Assembly (NCBI GenBank): GCA_024644005.1
Contig: JAHELU010000009.1
Coordinates: 1-41,501, forward strand
Reading direction: 5' to 3'
From: Acidimicrobiales bacterium
Lineage (GTDB): Bacteria; Actinomycetota; Acidimicrobiia; Acidimicrobiales; SZUA-35
DNA: 41,501 bases
Part shown: positions 27,659-36,801 of the stretch, piece by piece
Layout: each line of letters begins with the position of its first letter
Numbering within the stretch: position 1 is the first letter of the stretch
Program-made: the position numbers and the translations under genes
The notes under the pieces: generated by a model
What the model was told of the DNA's origin: nothing
Seen by the model: only the letters and a program-made list of their open reading frames with translations
The model's database searches: none

Positions 27659-28614
27659 TAGCCCGCCCCGTTCTCTTCGCCGTCTGCGGCCCCGCCGGTG
27701 GCCTTGGGGTTGGGCCGAGGGAACCCCGGGCGTCGAGTGCCGGGGCGATGGAACGGCTGCCACTCGTGGATCGGCTGAGCGAGGCGGTCGGCGACGACGT
27801 AGATCGCCATCGGATTGCTGGGCAGACCGATGTGACTGCCGACCACCTCGACGTTCTCCACCGGGCCCGTGGAGCGATCGAGGCAGGACCGCCAGGCGAC
27901 GACACCGTCGCTCTTCGAGAAGATCGATGTGGTCGGAACCGGTGGGGCCTCGGCCATGCGCGCCGCGAAGTCGGCCGGGAGCGACGAGACCCGGGTCCCG
28001 CTGGCAGCCTCGAACATCGGCCACACGTGGTTGGCCTTGAGGTCGTTGATGGGAGATCCGAGCGTGACGACGAAGCGCACCCGCTCGGGGGTGAACCGCG
28101 CCACCTCTCTGGCGTAGACCCCGCCGAGGCTGTGGCCGATCAGCGTCACCGGTTGGCCCCGCTCGTCACTGACCTCGTGGACCCGGTCGGCCGCGACGTG
28201 CACGAGCCGATGGAGGCCGAGCACCTCGGGATGACCCCAGGGATGGACGTCGTAGCCACGGTTGCCGAGGAATCGTCGCAGCCCGACGGTGAACTGATCG
28301 GCGGCGCCGAACGGCGGCAGCACGATGATGGGGTGACCGTCGCCCTTCGGCAGCCGGGTCAGGAGCGGGCTCGACAGCAGCCCCAGCGCCCCCTCGAGCG
28401 CAGCGCGGCCCTCGAGCGCCATCAGTAGCGGGTTCGGTGCCTTCGTTGCGGGCTGTGCCCTCGACTGTGCCGTCGACTGTGCCGTCGACTGTGCGGTCGG
28501 CTGTGCCGTCGACTGTGCGGTCGAGTCCGCGGAGTCGGGAGTCGAGTGCGCCGTGGTGTGCGCAGGCGGATCGGCCGGCGGATCAGGGCTGGAAGCGGGA
28601 GTCGAGCGGACCAC
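27658..28614 (-). CDS. alpha/beta hydrolase (lipase-like) with low-complexity STAQ-repeat N-terminus
   Basis: IIVLPPFGAADQFTVGLRRFLGNRGYDVHPWGH, LIGHSLGGVYAREVAR (GxSxG), SKSDGVVAW. Confidence 0.88.
   Translation of the reverse strand: MVRSTPASSPDPPADPPAHTTAHSTPDSADSTAQSTAQPTAQSTAQSTAQSRAQPATKAPNPLLMALEGRAALEGALGLLSSPLLTRLPKGDGHPIIVLPPFGAADQFTVGLRRFLGNRGYDVHPWGHPEVLGLHRLVHVAADRVHEVSDERGQPVTLIGHSLGGVYAREVARFTPERVRFVVTLGSPINDLKANHVWPMFEAASGTRVSSLPADFAARMAEAPPVPTTSIFSKSDGVVAWRSCLDRSTGPVENVEVVGSHIGLPSNPMAIYVVADRLAQPIHEWQPFHRPGTRRPGFPRPNPKATGGAADGEENGAG
28450..28530. repeat. about 12-bp tandem repeat (gtcgactgtgcc/g) encoding the STAQ/PTAQ N-terminal repeats
   Basis: ctgtgccgtcgactgtgccgtcgactgtgcggtcggctgtgccgtcgactgtgcggtcgag. 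Confidence 0.85.
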
Positions 28615-28632
28615 GATGAATCGACAGCTTAG

Positions 28633-28672
28633 TGTCAGTCACTGACAAGATGCAAAGACATACTTGTGTCTT
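28633..28672. promoter_or_regulatory. candidate operator cluster between the divergent TetR gene and the lipid operon
   Basis: Perfect 15-bp palindrome TGTCAGTcACTGACA (28633-28647) and AAGACA-N6-TGTCTT (28655-28672). Confidence 0.65.
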
Positions 28673-28730
28673 GCGGTGTTATTTGTCGGTGGATGCCTTT
28701 TGTCGGCGGATGGGCTAGTGTTTCCACTGC

Positions 28731-29369
28731 ATGGCCGACACCGTCACCGATTCTACGCCAGGGCGCCGGGAGCGGAAGAAGCGGCGGACCCGGGACGATC
28801 TCATCCAGCAAGCGGTTCGGCTGTTCGCCGCCAACGGCTTCGACGAGACCACCACCGAGGACATCGCCGAGGCCGCCGATCTGTCCCAGCGGACCTTCTT
28901 CCGCCACTTCTCCTCGAAGGAGGCGGTCCTCTACGGCGACATGGACGAGCTGCGGCTCAGGATGCGGGCTGCGCTCGCCGATCGCCCGGCCGACGAGCCA
29001 CCCATCGATGCCGTTCGCCAGGCCATCCTCACCTTGGCCGACAACTACGAGGCCGAGCGCGAGCACCGGCTCCTCCAGGCCAGGCTCGCCGCCGCCTATC
29101 CGGCCGTGTCGGCCTACAGTCGGGCCGTGGTGCAGGCCGAGTGGGAGCGGGAGCTGATCCGTGCCATCAGCGAACGGCTCGGGGTCGATCCCGTGATGGA
29201 CCCGAGGCCGGAGATCGTCGCCGGGGCCGCGATGTCGGCGCTGCGGGTCTCGATTCGGCGGTGGACGGCCTCGAGCGGCACCGATCACCTGCCGACGATC
29301 GTCGACGAGGCCTTCGACGCGTTGAGCGATCTGAGCCGCTTGGCCGCGGCCGGCCCCCCGGCCCAATGA
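28731..29369 (+). CDS. TetR/AcrR family transcriptional regulator
   Basis: RRTRDDLIQQAVRLFAANGFDETTTEDIAEAADLSQRTFFRHFSSKEAVLYGDMDEL. Confidence 0.95.
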   Translation: MADTVTDSTPGRRERKKRRTRDDLIQQAVRLFAANGFDETTTEDIAEAADLSQRTFFRHFSSKEAVLYGDMDELRLRMRAALADRPADEPPIDAVRQAILTLADNYEAEREHRLLQARLAAAYPAVSAYSRAVVQAEWERELIRAISERLGVDPVMDPRPEIVAGAAMSALRVSIRRWTASSGTDHLPTIVDEAFDALSDLSRLAAAGPPAQ

Positions 29370-30415
29370 TGTCCAGCCGGTCGACAACTGCGGCGAGCGG
29401 GCGGCCGAGCGGTCCGGCGCTGGCCCTCGGCGCGCTGGCGGTGGGGGCCGCCGGCACCTATGCAGCCGAGCGACGGGCGATCGCCCGCTGGTCTGCCGAT
29501 GACCTCTATCGCAACGAGCCGCAGTCGGTGCTCGGTGACGAGCGCTGGGTGGAGAGCTCCGATGGAGCCCGGCTCCGGGTGATCGAGGCCGGAGACGGCC
29601 CGACCGTCGTCCTGGCCCACGGCTACACCGCAACCGCCCACCACTGGGCACCGGTGGCCTCCAGGCTGCTGGCCGGCGGCGTCCGGGTCGTCGTGTTCGA
29701 TCAACGAGGTCATGGTCGCTCCAGCAGCGGGAGCGGCCGGTTCGGAACGGCCCATCTGGCAGCCGACCTGGCCGCGGTACTGGCCGTCTCCGCTCCCGAT
29801 GGGGCCGTACTGGCCGGCCACTCGATGGGTGGCATCGGCATCCAGGCCCTGCTGGCAGAGCGGGAGCCGGTCATCGACCGGGTTCACGGGCTGGTGCTCG
29901 TGGCCACGCTCGCCAGGCCCGTCTCCGTGCCACTGGGGAGACTCATGAGACGGCTCGGCGGCACGACGCTGGCCCGGCTGGTCATGGCCCATGCCGTCCA
30001 CGGGCGGGTCCTGGCCAGGGGCGGCGTCGGGTCGGATCCGGCCCTGACGGTGCTCGACGTGGTCCGCCACGGCTGGGTCTCGTGTCCCGACTCGACCAGG
30101 GCGGGAGTCATGCGGGACCTGAGGGACTACGACTTCAGCGAGATGCTCGAAGCGTTGGCCACCCCGACCACCGTGATCTGTGGGGATCTCGACCAGGTGA
30201 CCCCGTTGGCCGAGAGCCGTCGCATCGCCGGGCTCGTGCCGAACGCCCGGCTCGAGATCGTTCGGGGGGGCGGTCACGCACTGCCGTGGGAGGCGGCCGA
30301 CCTCGTGGCCGACGTCATCGCCGCCCACGCCCACCACCGAGCCGGCACCGAGGCCGTTGCGGATCCCGTCGTGGCGGTCCCGGTAGCGTCGGATCGGACC
30401 GGAGACGACCGATGA
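29366..30415 (+). CDS. alpha/beta hydrolase
   Basis: VVLAHGYTATAHHWAPVASRL, VFDQRGHGRSS, AGHSMGGIGIQAL (GxSxG), GDLDQVTPLAESRR, GGGHALPWE. Start ATG 29366 overlaps the TetR stop. Confidence 0.94.
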   Translation: MMSSRSTTAASGRPSGPALALGALAVGAAGTYAAERRAIARWSADDLYRNEPQSVLGDERWVESSDGARLRVIEAGDGPTVVLAHGYTATAHHWAPVASRLLAGGVRVVVFDQRGHGRSSSGSGRFGTAHLAADLAAVLAVSAPDGAVLAGHSMGGIGIQALLAEREPVIDRVHGLVLVATLARPVSVPLGRLMRRLGGTTLARLVMAHAVHGRVLARGGVGSDPALTVLDVVRHGWVSCPDSTRAGVMRDLRDYDFSEMLEALATPTTVICGDLDQVTPLAESRRIAGLVPNARLEIVRGGGHALPWEAADLVADVIAAHAHHRAGTEAVADPVVAVPVASDRTGDDR

Positions 30416-30507
30416 GCGAGACGACCTCGACCCTCGAGACCGACGACGGCCAGCGCCCGTTCGCCTACCGGTGGCTGCCCGAGGCGCGGCGGTTCGCCCG
30501 CTCGTAA
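30412..30507 (+). pseudogene. 31-aa ORF, ATGA-coupled to the upstream hydrolase; resembles the N-terminal start of a monoacylglycerol-lipase-type hydrolase (remnant or microprotein)
   Basis: MSETTSTLETDDGQRPFAYRWLPEARRFARS*. Resembles the '..F...DG..L.YR.W.PEG..RA' opening of such hydrolases, but no downstream hydrolase core. Confidence 0.4.
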
Positions 30508-30598
30508 CGGCGCTCGGTCGCACCTCGGGGCCAAATCTGAAAAGCTGACGTCTGCGCAGCGGTCCAACGGAACCAGTCGAGCGTCGAGGAAGGCCGAG

Positions 30599-33500
30599 GT
30601 GTCGATCGAACGGATTGCGATCATCAACCGGGGGGAGGCCGCGATGCGGCTCATCCGGGCTGCTGCAGAGCTGAGGCTGAGCGGCGAATCCATCACGACG
30701 ATCGCCCTTTGCACCGAGGCCGAGCGGTCAGCGCTGTTCGTGCGGGAGGCGGACGACCACCAGGTCATCGCCAGCGACAACGGCATCGCCTACCTCGACT
30801 ACGCAGAGCTCGAGCGGGCGATGATCGCCTCCCGGGCCGACGCTGCCTGGGTCGGTTGGGGCTTCGTGGCCGAGCACGCACAATTCGCCGACCTGTGCGA
30901 CCGGCTCGGGATCACCTTCATCGGTCCGTCCGGCGACTCGATGCGGCTGCTCGGCGACAAGATAGGGGCCAAGCGCCTGGCCGAGTCCGTCGGCGCTCCC
31001 GTGGCCGCCTGGAGCGGCGGTCCGGTCCGTTCCGCCGAGGAGGCCGAGCGGCACGCCACCGAGATCGGCTTCCCGCTCCTGGTGAAGGCCGCCGCCGGCG
31101 GCGGGGGGCGGGGCATCCGTTTCGTCGACCGGCCGAGCGATGTGGCAGACGCCTACGAGCGGGCCAGCCTGGAAGCGGCCCGCTCCTTCGGTGACCCCAC
31201 CGTGTTCATGGAGCGAAGGCTGACCGGCGCCCACCACATCGAGGTCCAGATCGCGGCGGACCACCACGGTGGGCTGTGGGCGCTCGGCGTGCGGGACTGC
31301 TCGGTCCAGCGCCGGAACCAGAAGGTGATCGAGGAGTCGGCATCCCCGGTGCTCGATCCGGCCCAGGTGCAGGAGATCGCAGCGGCCGCCGTCGACCTGG
31401 CCCGAGCGGCCGACTACCGCAACCTCGGCACGGTCGAGTTCCTGTACCAGCCGGCCGAGCGCCAGTTCGCGTTCCTCGAGGTCAACACCCGGCTCCAGGT
31501 CGAGCACGGCGTGACCGAGGCGACGACCGGCGTCGACCTGGTCAAGCTGCAGCTCCGTCTCGCCGCCGGCGATCGGCTGATCGGCCTGCCCCCGGAACCG
31601 TACGGCCACGCCATCGAGGCCAGGCTGAACGCAGAGGATCCCCAGCAGGGCTTCAGCCCCGCGCCCGGCCTGATCGAGCACCTCGACTTCGCGCCAGGCC
31701 CCGGGATCCGTCTCGACACCGGCATGGCGGTCGGCGACGTGATTCCCCCCGACTACGACGCGATGGTGGCCAAGATCATCGCCTGGGGCCGGGACCGGGA
31801 CGAGGCCCGAGTCCGGCTGCTCCGATCGCTGCGTCAGACCTCGATCGTCGTCCGGGGCGGCACGACCAACAAGGCGTTCCTGACCGACATCCTCGGCAGG
31901 AGGGAGTTCGTCGACGGGTCGGTCGACACCGGCTGGCTCGATCGCCTCACCGAGTCGGGGGCGCATGTCGACCCCACCCATCTGGATCTGGCGCTGATCG
32001 TGGCCGCCATCGACGCATGGGAGCTCGAGCGGTCCCTGGAGCGAGCGAGCTTCTACCGCTGGGCCGCCAGGGGCCGACCGCAGTGCTCCGACGACGGCGA
32101 CCGGACGATCGACTTCCGGGTCCTGAGCCAGCGGTACCAGGTGTCGGTGGTCCAGGTCAGCCCGGACCACTACAGCATCGAGCTGGACGGCGACCGGGTC
32201 GATGTCGGGCACGAGCGGCTGCGAGCGCCGGCGTCCCGGTTGCGGGTGGGGGATCGCTCTCATCGGGTCACCTCCGTGATCGACGGGGCCGACCATCTCA
32301 TCGAGATCGACGGCCACGCTCACCGCGTCTCCCGGGATTCCGCCGGTCTGGTCCGGGCTCCGGCGCCGGCGTTCGTGGTATCGGTGGCTGTGCAGCCCGG
32401 CGACACGGTGGTGAAGGGCCAGCCGTTGGTCGTCCTCGAGTCGATGAAGATGGAGACCACGCTGGCCGCCCCGATCGGGGGCACCGTGCGCGACGTCCAC
32501 GCGGTGGCCAACACCCAGATCGATGCCGGGGCACCGCTGCTGCTGCTCGACCCGGACGACTCGGCACCCTCCCCCGAGTCGCTCGGCGCAGAGGACGGAC
32601 GGATCCGGTTCGCCCCCGCCGAGGCGACCGGGGCCGACCGGGCAACGCCACGATCGGATTGCGTCCGCATCGTGGCTGCGTTGCGGTGGTTGCTGCTCGG
32701 CTTCGATGCCGGGCACGAGTCGCAGCTCCTCGATCGATACGGCGAGCTGAGAGGTCAGCTCGGGTTCGACGAGGAGATCCTCCAAGCCGAGCTGGAGCTG
32801 CTGCAGGCGTTCGCCGACGTCTGCGCCCTGGCCAGGAACCGCCCGGACGACGGCTCGCCGGTCGACGAGCTGCGCTCCCCGGAGCTCTACTTCCATCGCT
32901 ACCTGCGGTCGTTGGACGCCGAGGCCGAGGGGCTGCCGGAGTCGTTCCGGGTGAAGCTACGGCGGGCGCTCGGTCACCTGGGCGTGTCGGACCTCGATCA
33001 GACCGCAGCGCTACAGGTGGCGGCCCACCAGCTGTTCCTGGCCCAGCGCCAGACCGGAGCCCGTCGCCCGGTGGTCATGGCGGTGCTGAGCCAGCTGCCG
33101 GCCCCGACCCGGTCGATGGGCTCGGAGCTCGTCGGCAGCGAGCTGGGCGACGCCGTGCGGTCCACCCTGGACAGACTGGTCGATGCGACCCAGGTCCGCC
33201 ATCCGTCGGTCGGCGACCTCGCCCGCAGCGTCCGGTTCCGGATCTTCGACGAGCCGAGCATCGAGCGATCCCGACAACGGGTGCTGGGCTCGATGCGAGA
33301 CCATCTTGCCGCCATCGATCGCGGTGACCGGCAGGGCCGGATCGAGGAACTGGCGCGCTGCCCCTATCCGCTGGTCGGCCTGCTGGCCGACCACGAGCCG
33401 TCGACGAGCTTCGACATGTACGCCCCGCTGCTCGAGGTGCTCACCACCCGGAACTATCAGATCCGCGACATCGAGGGCATCGAGCAGCGGGGCACCACGG

Positions 33501-36124
33501 CCGCACCGGTGCTCGTCACGAGGTATCGGCGGCCGGATGACGGCGAGCGCCTGCACTCGGTGGCCACGCTGGCCGACGTCTCGGCGCTGCCGGCCGCGCT
33601 CGGCACCGTCGGGGCCGTGGCAGCCGACGTCGAGACCGCCGGCCGGATCGTCATCGACGTCTACGTCTCGCTGGACGACACGACGGTGGATGCTGCCACC
33701 CTGGCCCCGAGGGCTGCCGAGGCCCTGGCAACGGTCGACCTCCCGGCTGCCGCCGATCGGGTGGCCTTCTCGGCGGCGGGCCCCGATGGCGTGCCGGCCG
33801 CGGTGACGTTCCGAAGGACCGACGGATCCAGGAGCAGCTGGTGGGAAGACGAGGCCATGCGGGGGATCCATCCCATGATCGCGGTGCGGCTCGGGTTGTG
33901 GCGCCTTCGCCCCAACTTCGAGCTGGAGCCGAAGACGGGTCTGTCGGAGACGCATCTGTTCCGAGCGGTTGCCAAGGACGACCCCGGTGACGAGCGGTTC
34001 TTCGCCGCTGCCGAGGTCCGGGATCTGGCCCCGGTTCGAAACGAGGACGGTCGCCTCACGGCCCTGCCCGGACTCGAGCAGGCCTACGCCGCCTGCATCG
34101 ACGGACTCCGGAGGGCCCAGATCGAACGGGACGGCGAGCGACGCCTGCTGTGGAATCGGATCTTCATCTACGTGTGGCAGCCGGTCGATTTCGACGTCGC
34201 AGAGGCCGCGTTCGTGGTGAACGAGCTGGAGCCGCTCGGCCAAGGGCTGGGGATCGAGGAGGTCGGCATCCAAGCGAAGCTGCGCCAGGCAGACGGCAGC
34301 TTCTCCGAGTCGCTCGTGCGGATCGAGGCCCAGGCGGCGAAGAAACCGGTGCTCGAGGTCGTCGACGTCCCAACCGTTCCGCTCCGAGCCGTCAACGACT
34401 ACGAGCGGAAGGTCGTCATCTGCCGCCAGCGGGGGACCGTCTACCCCTACGAGCTGACCTCGGCGATGGCAGGTCCAGGCGGGAGCTTCGTCGAGTACGA
34501 CATCGACCGAGACGGCGAGCTCGTGGCGGTCGATCGGGCGCCGGGCCTCAATTCGGCATCGGTGGTGGCCGGGATGGCCACCACGCCGTCGGTCCGCTAT
34601 CCGGAGGGGATGAAGCGGATGGTGCTGATGGGGGATCCGACGAAATCGCTCGGCTCCTTGACCGAGGCCGAGTGCCGCGTCGTCATCGGTGCACTCGACC
34701 GGGCCGAGCAGGAGGACATCCCCGTGGAGTGGATCTCCCTCTCCTCTGGCGCCAGGATCGCCATGGACAGCGGCACGGAGAACATGGACTGGATCGCCGC
34801 CACGCTCCGTCGGATCGTCGACTTCACCCAGGGGGGAGGGGAGATCAACATCATCGTCGCCGGTATCAACGTCGGCGCCCAGCCGTACTGGAATGCCGAG
34901 GCGACGATGCTGCAGCACACGACGGGGATCCTGGTCATGACACCGCAGAGCGCCATGGTGCTGACCGGCAAGCAGGCCCTCGACATCTCCGGTGGCGTGT
35001 CGGCCGAGGACAACTTCGGCATCGGCGGCTACGACCGGATCATGGGACCGAACGGGCAGGCCCAGTACTGGGCACCCGACCTGACCGGCGCCTGCGAGGT
35101 GCTGTTCAACCACTACGAGCACACCTACCGGGCTCCCGGTGAGACGTTCCCCCGGCGCCGGGACACCGAGGACCCCTACGATCGGGACGTCCGAGCATGC
35201 GCCCACCCCCCGAACGGCGGCGACTTCACCACGGTCGGCGACATCTTCTCCGATGTCACCAATCCGGGACGCAAGAAGCCGTTCGACATACGAACGTTGA
35301 TGCGAGCCGTGCTCGACCAGGACACCGAGCTCATGGAGCGATGGGCGGCGATGGAGGGTGCGGAGTCCGCCGTGGTGTACGACGCCACCCTCGGTGGCCT
35401 GGCGGTGACCATGATCGGGGTCGAATCACGGCCGCTACGCCGGTTCGGGACGTTGCCGGCCGACGGGCCCGACCAGTGGACAGCTGGAACCCTGTTCCCG
35501 AAGTCCTCCAAGAAGGTGGCTCGGGCCATCAATGCTGCGAGCGGCAATCGGCCGCTCGTGATCCTGGCCAACCTCAGCGGATTCGACGGGTCACCGGAAT
35601 CGCTGCGGGAGCTGCAGCTGGAGTACGGAGCCGAGATCGGTCGGGCCATCGTCAACTTCGACGGTCCGATCGTGTTCTGCGTGGTCTCCCGCTATCACGG
35701 CGGCGCCTTCGTCGTGTTCTCCGGCACGCTGCACGACAACATGACGGTCCTGGCCGTCGAGGGGACCTATGCCAGCGTGCTCGGCGGGGCGCCGGCCGCA
35801 GCCGTCGTCTTCTCCGCCGAGGTGGCCAAGCGGGTGGCCCGCGATCAGCGCATCCTGGCGCTGGAGGCGGCACTCGCCGATGCGTCCAGCGAGCAGCGCT
35901 CGGAGCTGGGTCGTGAATTGGCGGCGACCATGGAGGTCGTCCGGTCCGAGAAGCTCGGCGAGATCGCTGCGGAGTTCGACGCCGTCCACAGCATCGAGCG
36001 AGCACAGCAGGTCGGCTCCGTCGACCGGATCATCACGGCCAGCGCACTACGGCCGGAGCTGATAGCGGCCGTCGAGCGAGGCATGGATCGCCATGTCGAA
36101 ACGAGCTCGGCGACGACCGGCTGA
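30599..36124 (+). CDS. single-chain biotin-dependent acyl-CoA carboxylase (biotin carboxylase - BCCP - central domain - carboxyltransferase), eukaryotic-ACC-like order
   Basis: GTG start. BC: VKAAAGGGGRGIRFV, EVQIAADHHGGLWALGVRDCSVQRRNQKVIEE, EVNTRLQVEHGVTE; BCCP: VVLESMKMETTLAAP; central YERKVVICRQRGTVYPYELTSAM; CT: GGGEINIIVAGINVGAQPYWNAEATMLQHTTGILVMTPQSAMVLTGKQALDISGGVSAEDNFGIGGYDRIMGPNGQAQY. Confidence 0.94.
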   Translation: MSIERIAIINRGEAAMRLIRAAAELRLSGESITTIALCTEAERSALFVREADDHQVIASDNGIAYLDYAELERAMIASRADAAWVGWGFVAEHAQFADLCDRLGITFIGPSGDSMRLLGDKIGAKRLAESVGAPVAAWSGGPVRSAEEAERHATEIGFPLLVKAAAGGGGRGIRFVDRPSDVADAYERASLEAARSFGDPTVFMERRLTGAHHIEVQIAADHHGGLWALGVRDCSVQRRNQKVIEESASPVLDPAQVQEIAAAAVDLARAADYRNLGTVEFLYQPAERQFAFLEVNTRLQVEHGVTEATTGVDLVKLQLRLAAGDRLIGLPPEPYGHAIEARLNAEDPQQGFSPAPGLIEHLDFAPGPGIRLDTGMAVGDVIPPDYDAMVAKIIAWGRDRDEARVRLLRSLRQTSIVVRGGTTNKAFLTDILGRREFVDGSVDTGWLDRLTESGAHVDPTHLDLALIVAAIDAWELERSLERASFYRWAARGRPQCSDDGDRTIDFRVLSQRYQVSVVQVSPDHYSIELDGDRVDVGHERLRAPASRLRVGDRSHRVTSVIDGADHLIEIDGHAHRVSRDSAGLVRAPAPAFVVSVAVQPGDTVVKGQPLVVLESMKMETTLAAPIGGTVRDVHAVANTQIDAGAPLLLLDPDDSAPSPESLGAEDGRIRFAPAEATGADRATPRSDCVRIVAALRWLLLGFDAGHESQLLDRYGELRGQLGFDEEILQAELELLQAFADVCALARNRPDDGSPVDELRSPELYFHRYLRSLDAEAEGLPESFRVKLRRALGHLGVSDLDQTAALQVAAHQLFLAQRQTGARRPVVMAVLSQLPAPTRSMGSELVGSELGDAVRSTLDRLVDATQVRHPSVGDLARSVRFRIFDEPSIERSRQRVLGSMRDHLAAIDRGDRQGRIEELARCPYPLVGLLADHEPSTSFDMYAPLLEVLTTRNYQIRDIEGIEQRGTTAAPVLVTRYRRPDDGERLHSVATLADVSALPAALGTVGAVAADVETAGRIVIDVYVSLDDTTVDAATLAPRAAEALATVDLPAAADRVAFSAAGPDGVPAAVTFRRTDGSRSSWWEDEAMRGIHPMIAVRLGLWRLRPNFELEPKTGLSETHLFRAVAKDDPGDERFFAAAEVRDLAPVRNEDGRLTALPGLEQAYAACIDGLRRAQIERDGERRLLWNRIFIYVWQPVDFDVAEAAFVVNELEPLGQGLGIEEVGIQAKLRQADGSFSESLVRIEAQAAKKPVLEVVDVPTVPLRAVNDYERKVVICRQRGTVYPYELTSAMAGPGGSFVEYDIDRDGELVAVDRAPGLNSASVVAGMATTPSVRYPEGMKRMVLMGDPTKSLGSLTEAECRVVIGALDRAEQEDIPVEWISLSSGARIAMDSGTENMDWIAATLRRIVDFTQGGGEINIIVAGINVGAQPYWNAEATMLQHTTGILVMTPQSAMVLTGKQALDISGGVSAEDNFGIGGYDRIMGPNGQAQYWAPDLTGACEVLFNHYEHTYRAPGETFPRRRDTEDPYDRDVRACAHPPNGGDFTTVGDIFSDVTNPGRKKPFDIRTLMRAVLDQDTELMERWAAMEGAESAVVYDATLGGLAVTMIGVESRPLRRFGTLPADGPDQWTAGTLFPKSSKKVARAINAASGNRPLVILANLSGFDGSPESLRELQLEYGAEIGRAIVNFDGPIVFCVVSRYHGGAFVVFSGTLHDNMTVLAVEGTYASVLGGAPAAAVVFSAEVAKRVARDQRILALEAALADASSEQRSELGRELAATMEVVRSEKLGEIAAEFDAVHSIERAQQVGSVDRIITASALRPELIAAVERGMDRHVETSSATTG

Positions 36125-36161
36125 TCTACTGCTTCGCCGCGACTTCTCCTATGTTGGAGGT

Positions 36162-36788
36162 GTGAGCAGTCCCCGCCAACCACGATCGACGCCGAGGTTC
36201 GGCGAGGTCGCCCGCGCACCGTGGAAGCGACGGGAGAAGCCGGTTCTGGTGCTGCCGGGCTTCGGGGCCAGCGACCTGTCGACGGTGCCGTTGCGGAGGC
36301 AGCTGCGGCTGCTCGGCCATCCCGTTCACGGTTGGCAGCTGGGTCGGAACGAGGGTCCGACGCCGGACACGATCGAGGGACTCGGGGCCCGGGTTCGCCA
36401 GCTGACCGACCGCTATGACAGACCGATCGCCCTGGTCGGCTGGAGCCTCGGTGGGGTCTACGCCTGGAACATCGCCAGACGGGATCCGGACCGTGTCCGC
36501 CTGGTGGTCACGCTCGGCAGTCCGCTCGGCTACACCGAGTCCGGGTCATCGCCGTTGCCGGTGCCACTGACCTCGATCTGGTCCCGGAACGACCGGATCG
36601 TGCGGTGGCCGTCGCCGGTGATCGAGGAGGGGCATCGGCGGGAGAACATCGAGGTCCGGGCCACCCACCTGACCCTCGGATTCGATCCGTTCGTCCTGGC
36701 CGCGATCGCCGATCGGCTGGTGCAGCGAGGCGACGACTGGAAGCCGTTCCGCCCGCCCCGCTGGCTCGACGCCGCCTACCCCCGGTAG
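36162..36788 (+). CDS. alpha/beta hydrolase, paralogous to the 27658-28614 product
   Basis: VLVLPGFGASDLSTVPLRRQLRLLGHPVHGWQLGRNEG, LVGWSLGGVYAWNIARRDPDRVRLVVTLGSPLG. GTG 36162 with ggagg upstream (ORF opens at ATG 36093). Confidence 0.88.
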   Translation: MSSPRQPRSTPRFGEVARAPWKRREKPVLVLPGFGASDLSTVPLRRQLRLLGHPVHGWQLGRNEGPTPDTIEGLGARVRQLTDRYDRPIALVGWSLGGVYAWNIARRDPDRVRLVVTLGSPLGYTESGSSPLPVPLTSIWSRNDRIVRWPSPVIEEGHRRENIEVRATHLTLGFDPFVLAAIADRLVQRGDDWKPFRPPRWLDAAYPR

Positions 36789-36801
36789 GGACATCCCACG
36801 G

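Noticed and set aside
24834-27661. Plus-strand ORFs 24834-26309 and 26054-27661 antisense to HAD-PlsC and WS/DGAT
   Set aside because: High-GC shadow ORFs; minus strand has intact catalytic motifs.
30728-35206. Very long minus-strand ORFs (30728-32896 and 33011-35206) antisense to the carboxylase
   Set aside because: Products are low-complexity and without motifs; expected shadow ORFs of a high-GC gene. The plus-strand frame has clear BC/BCCP/CT motifs.
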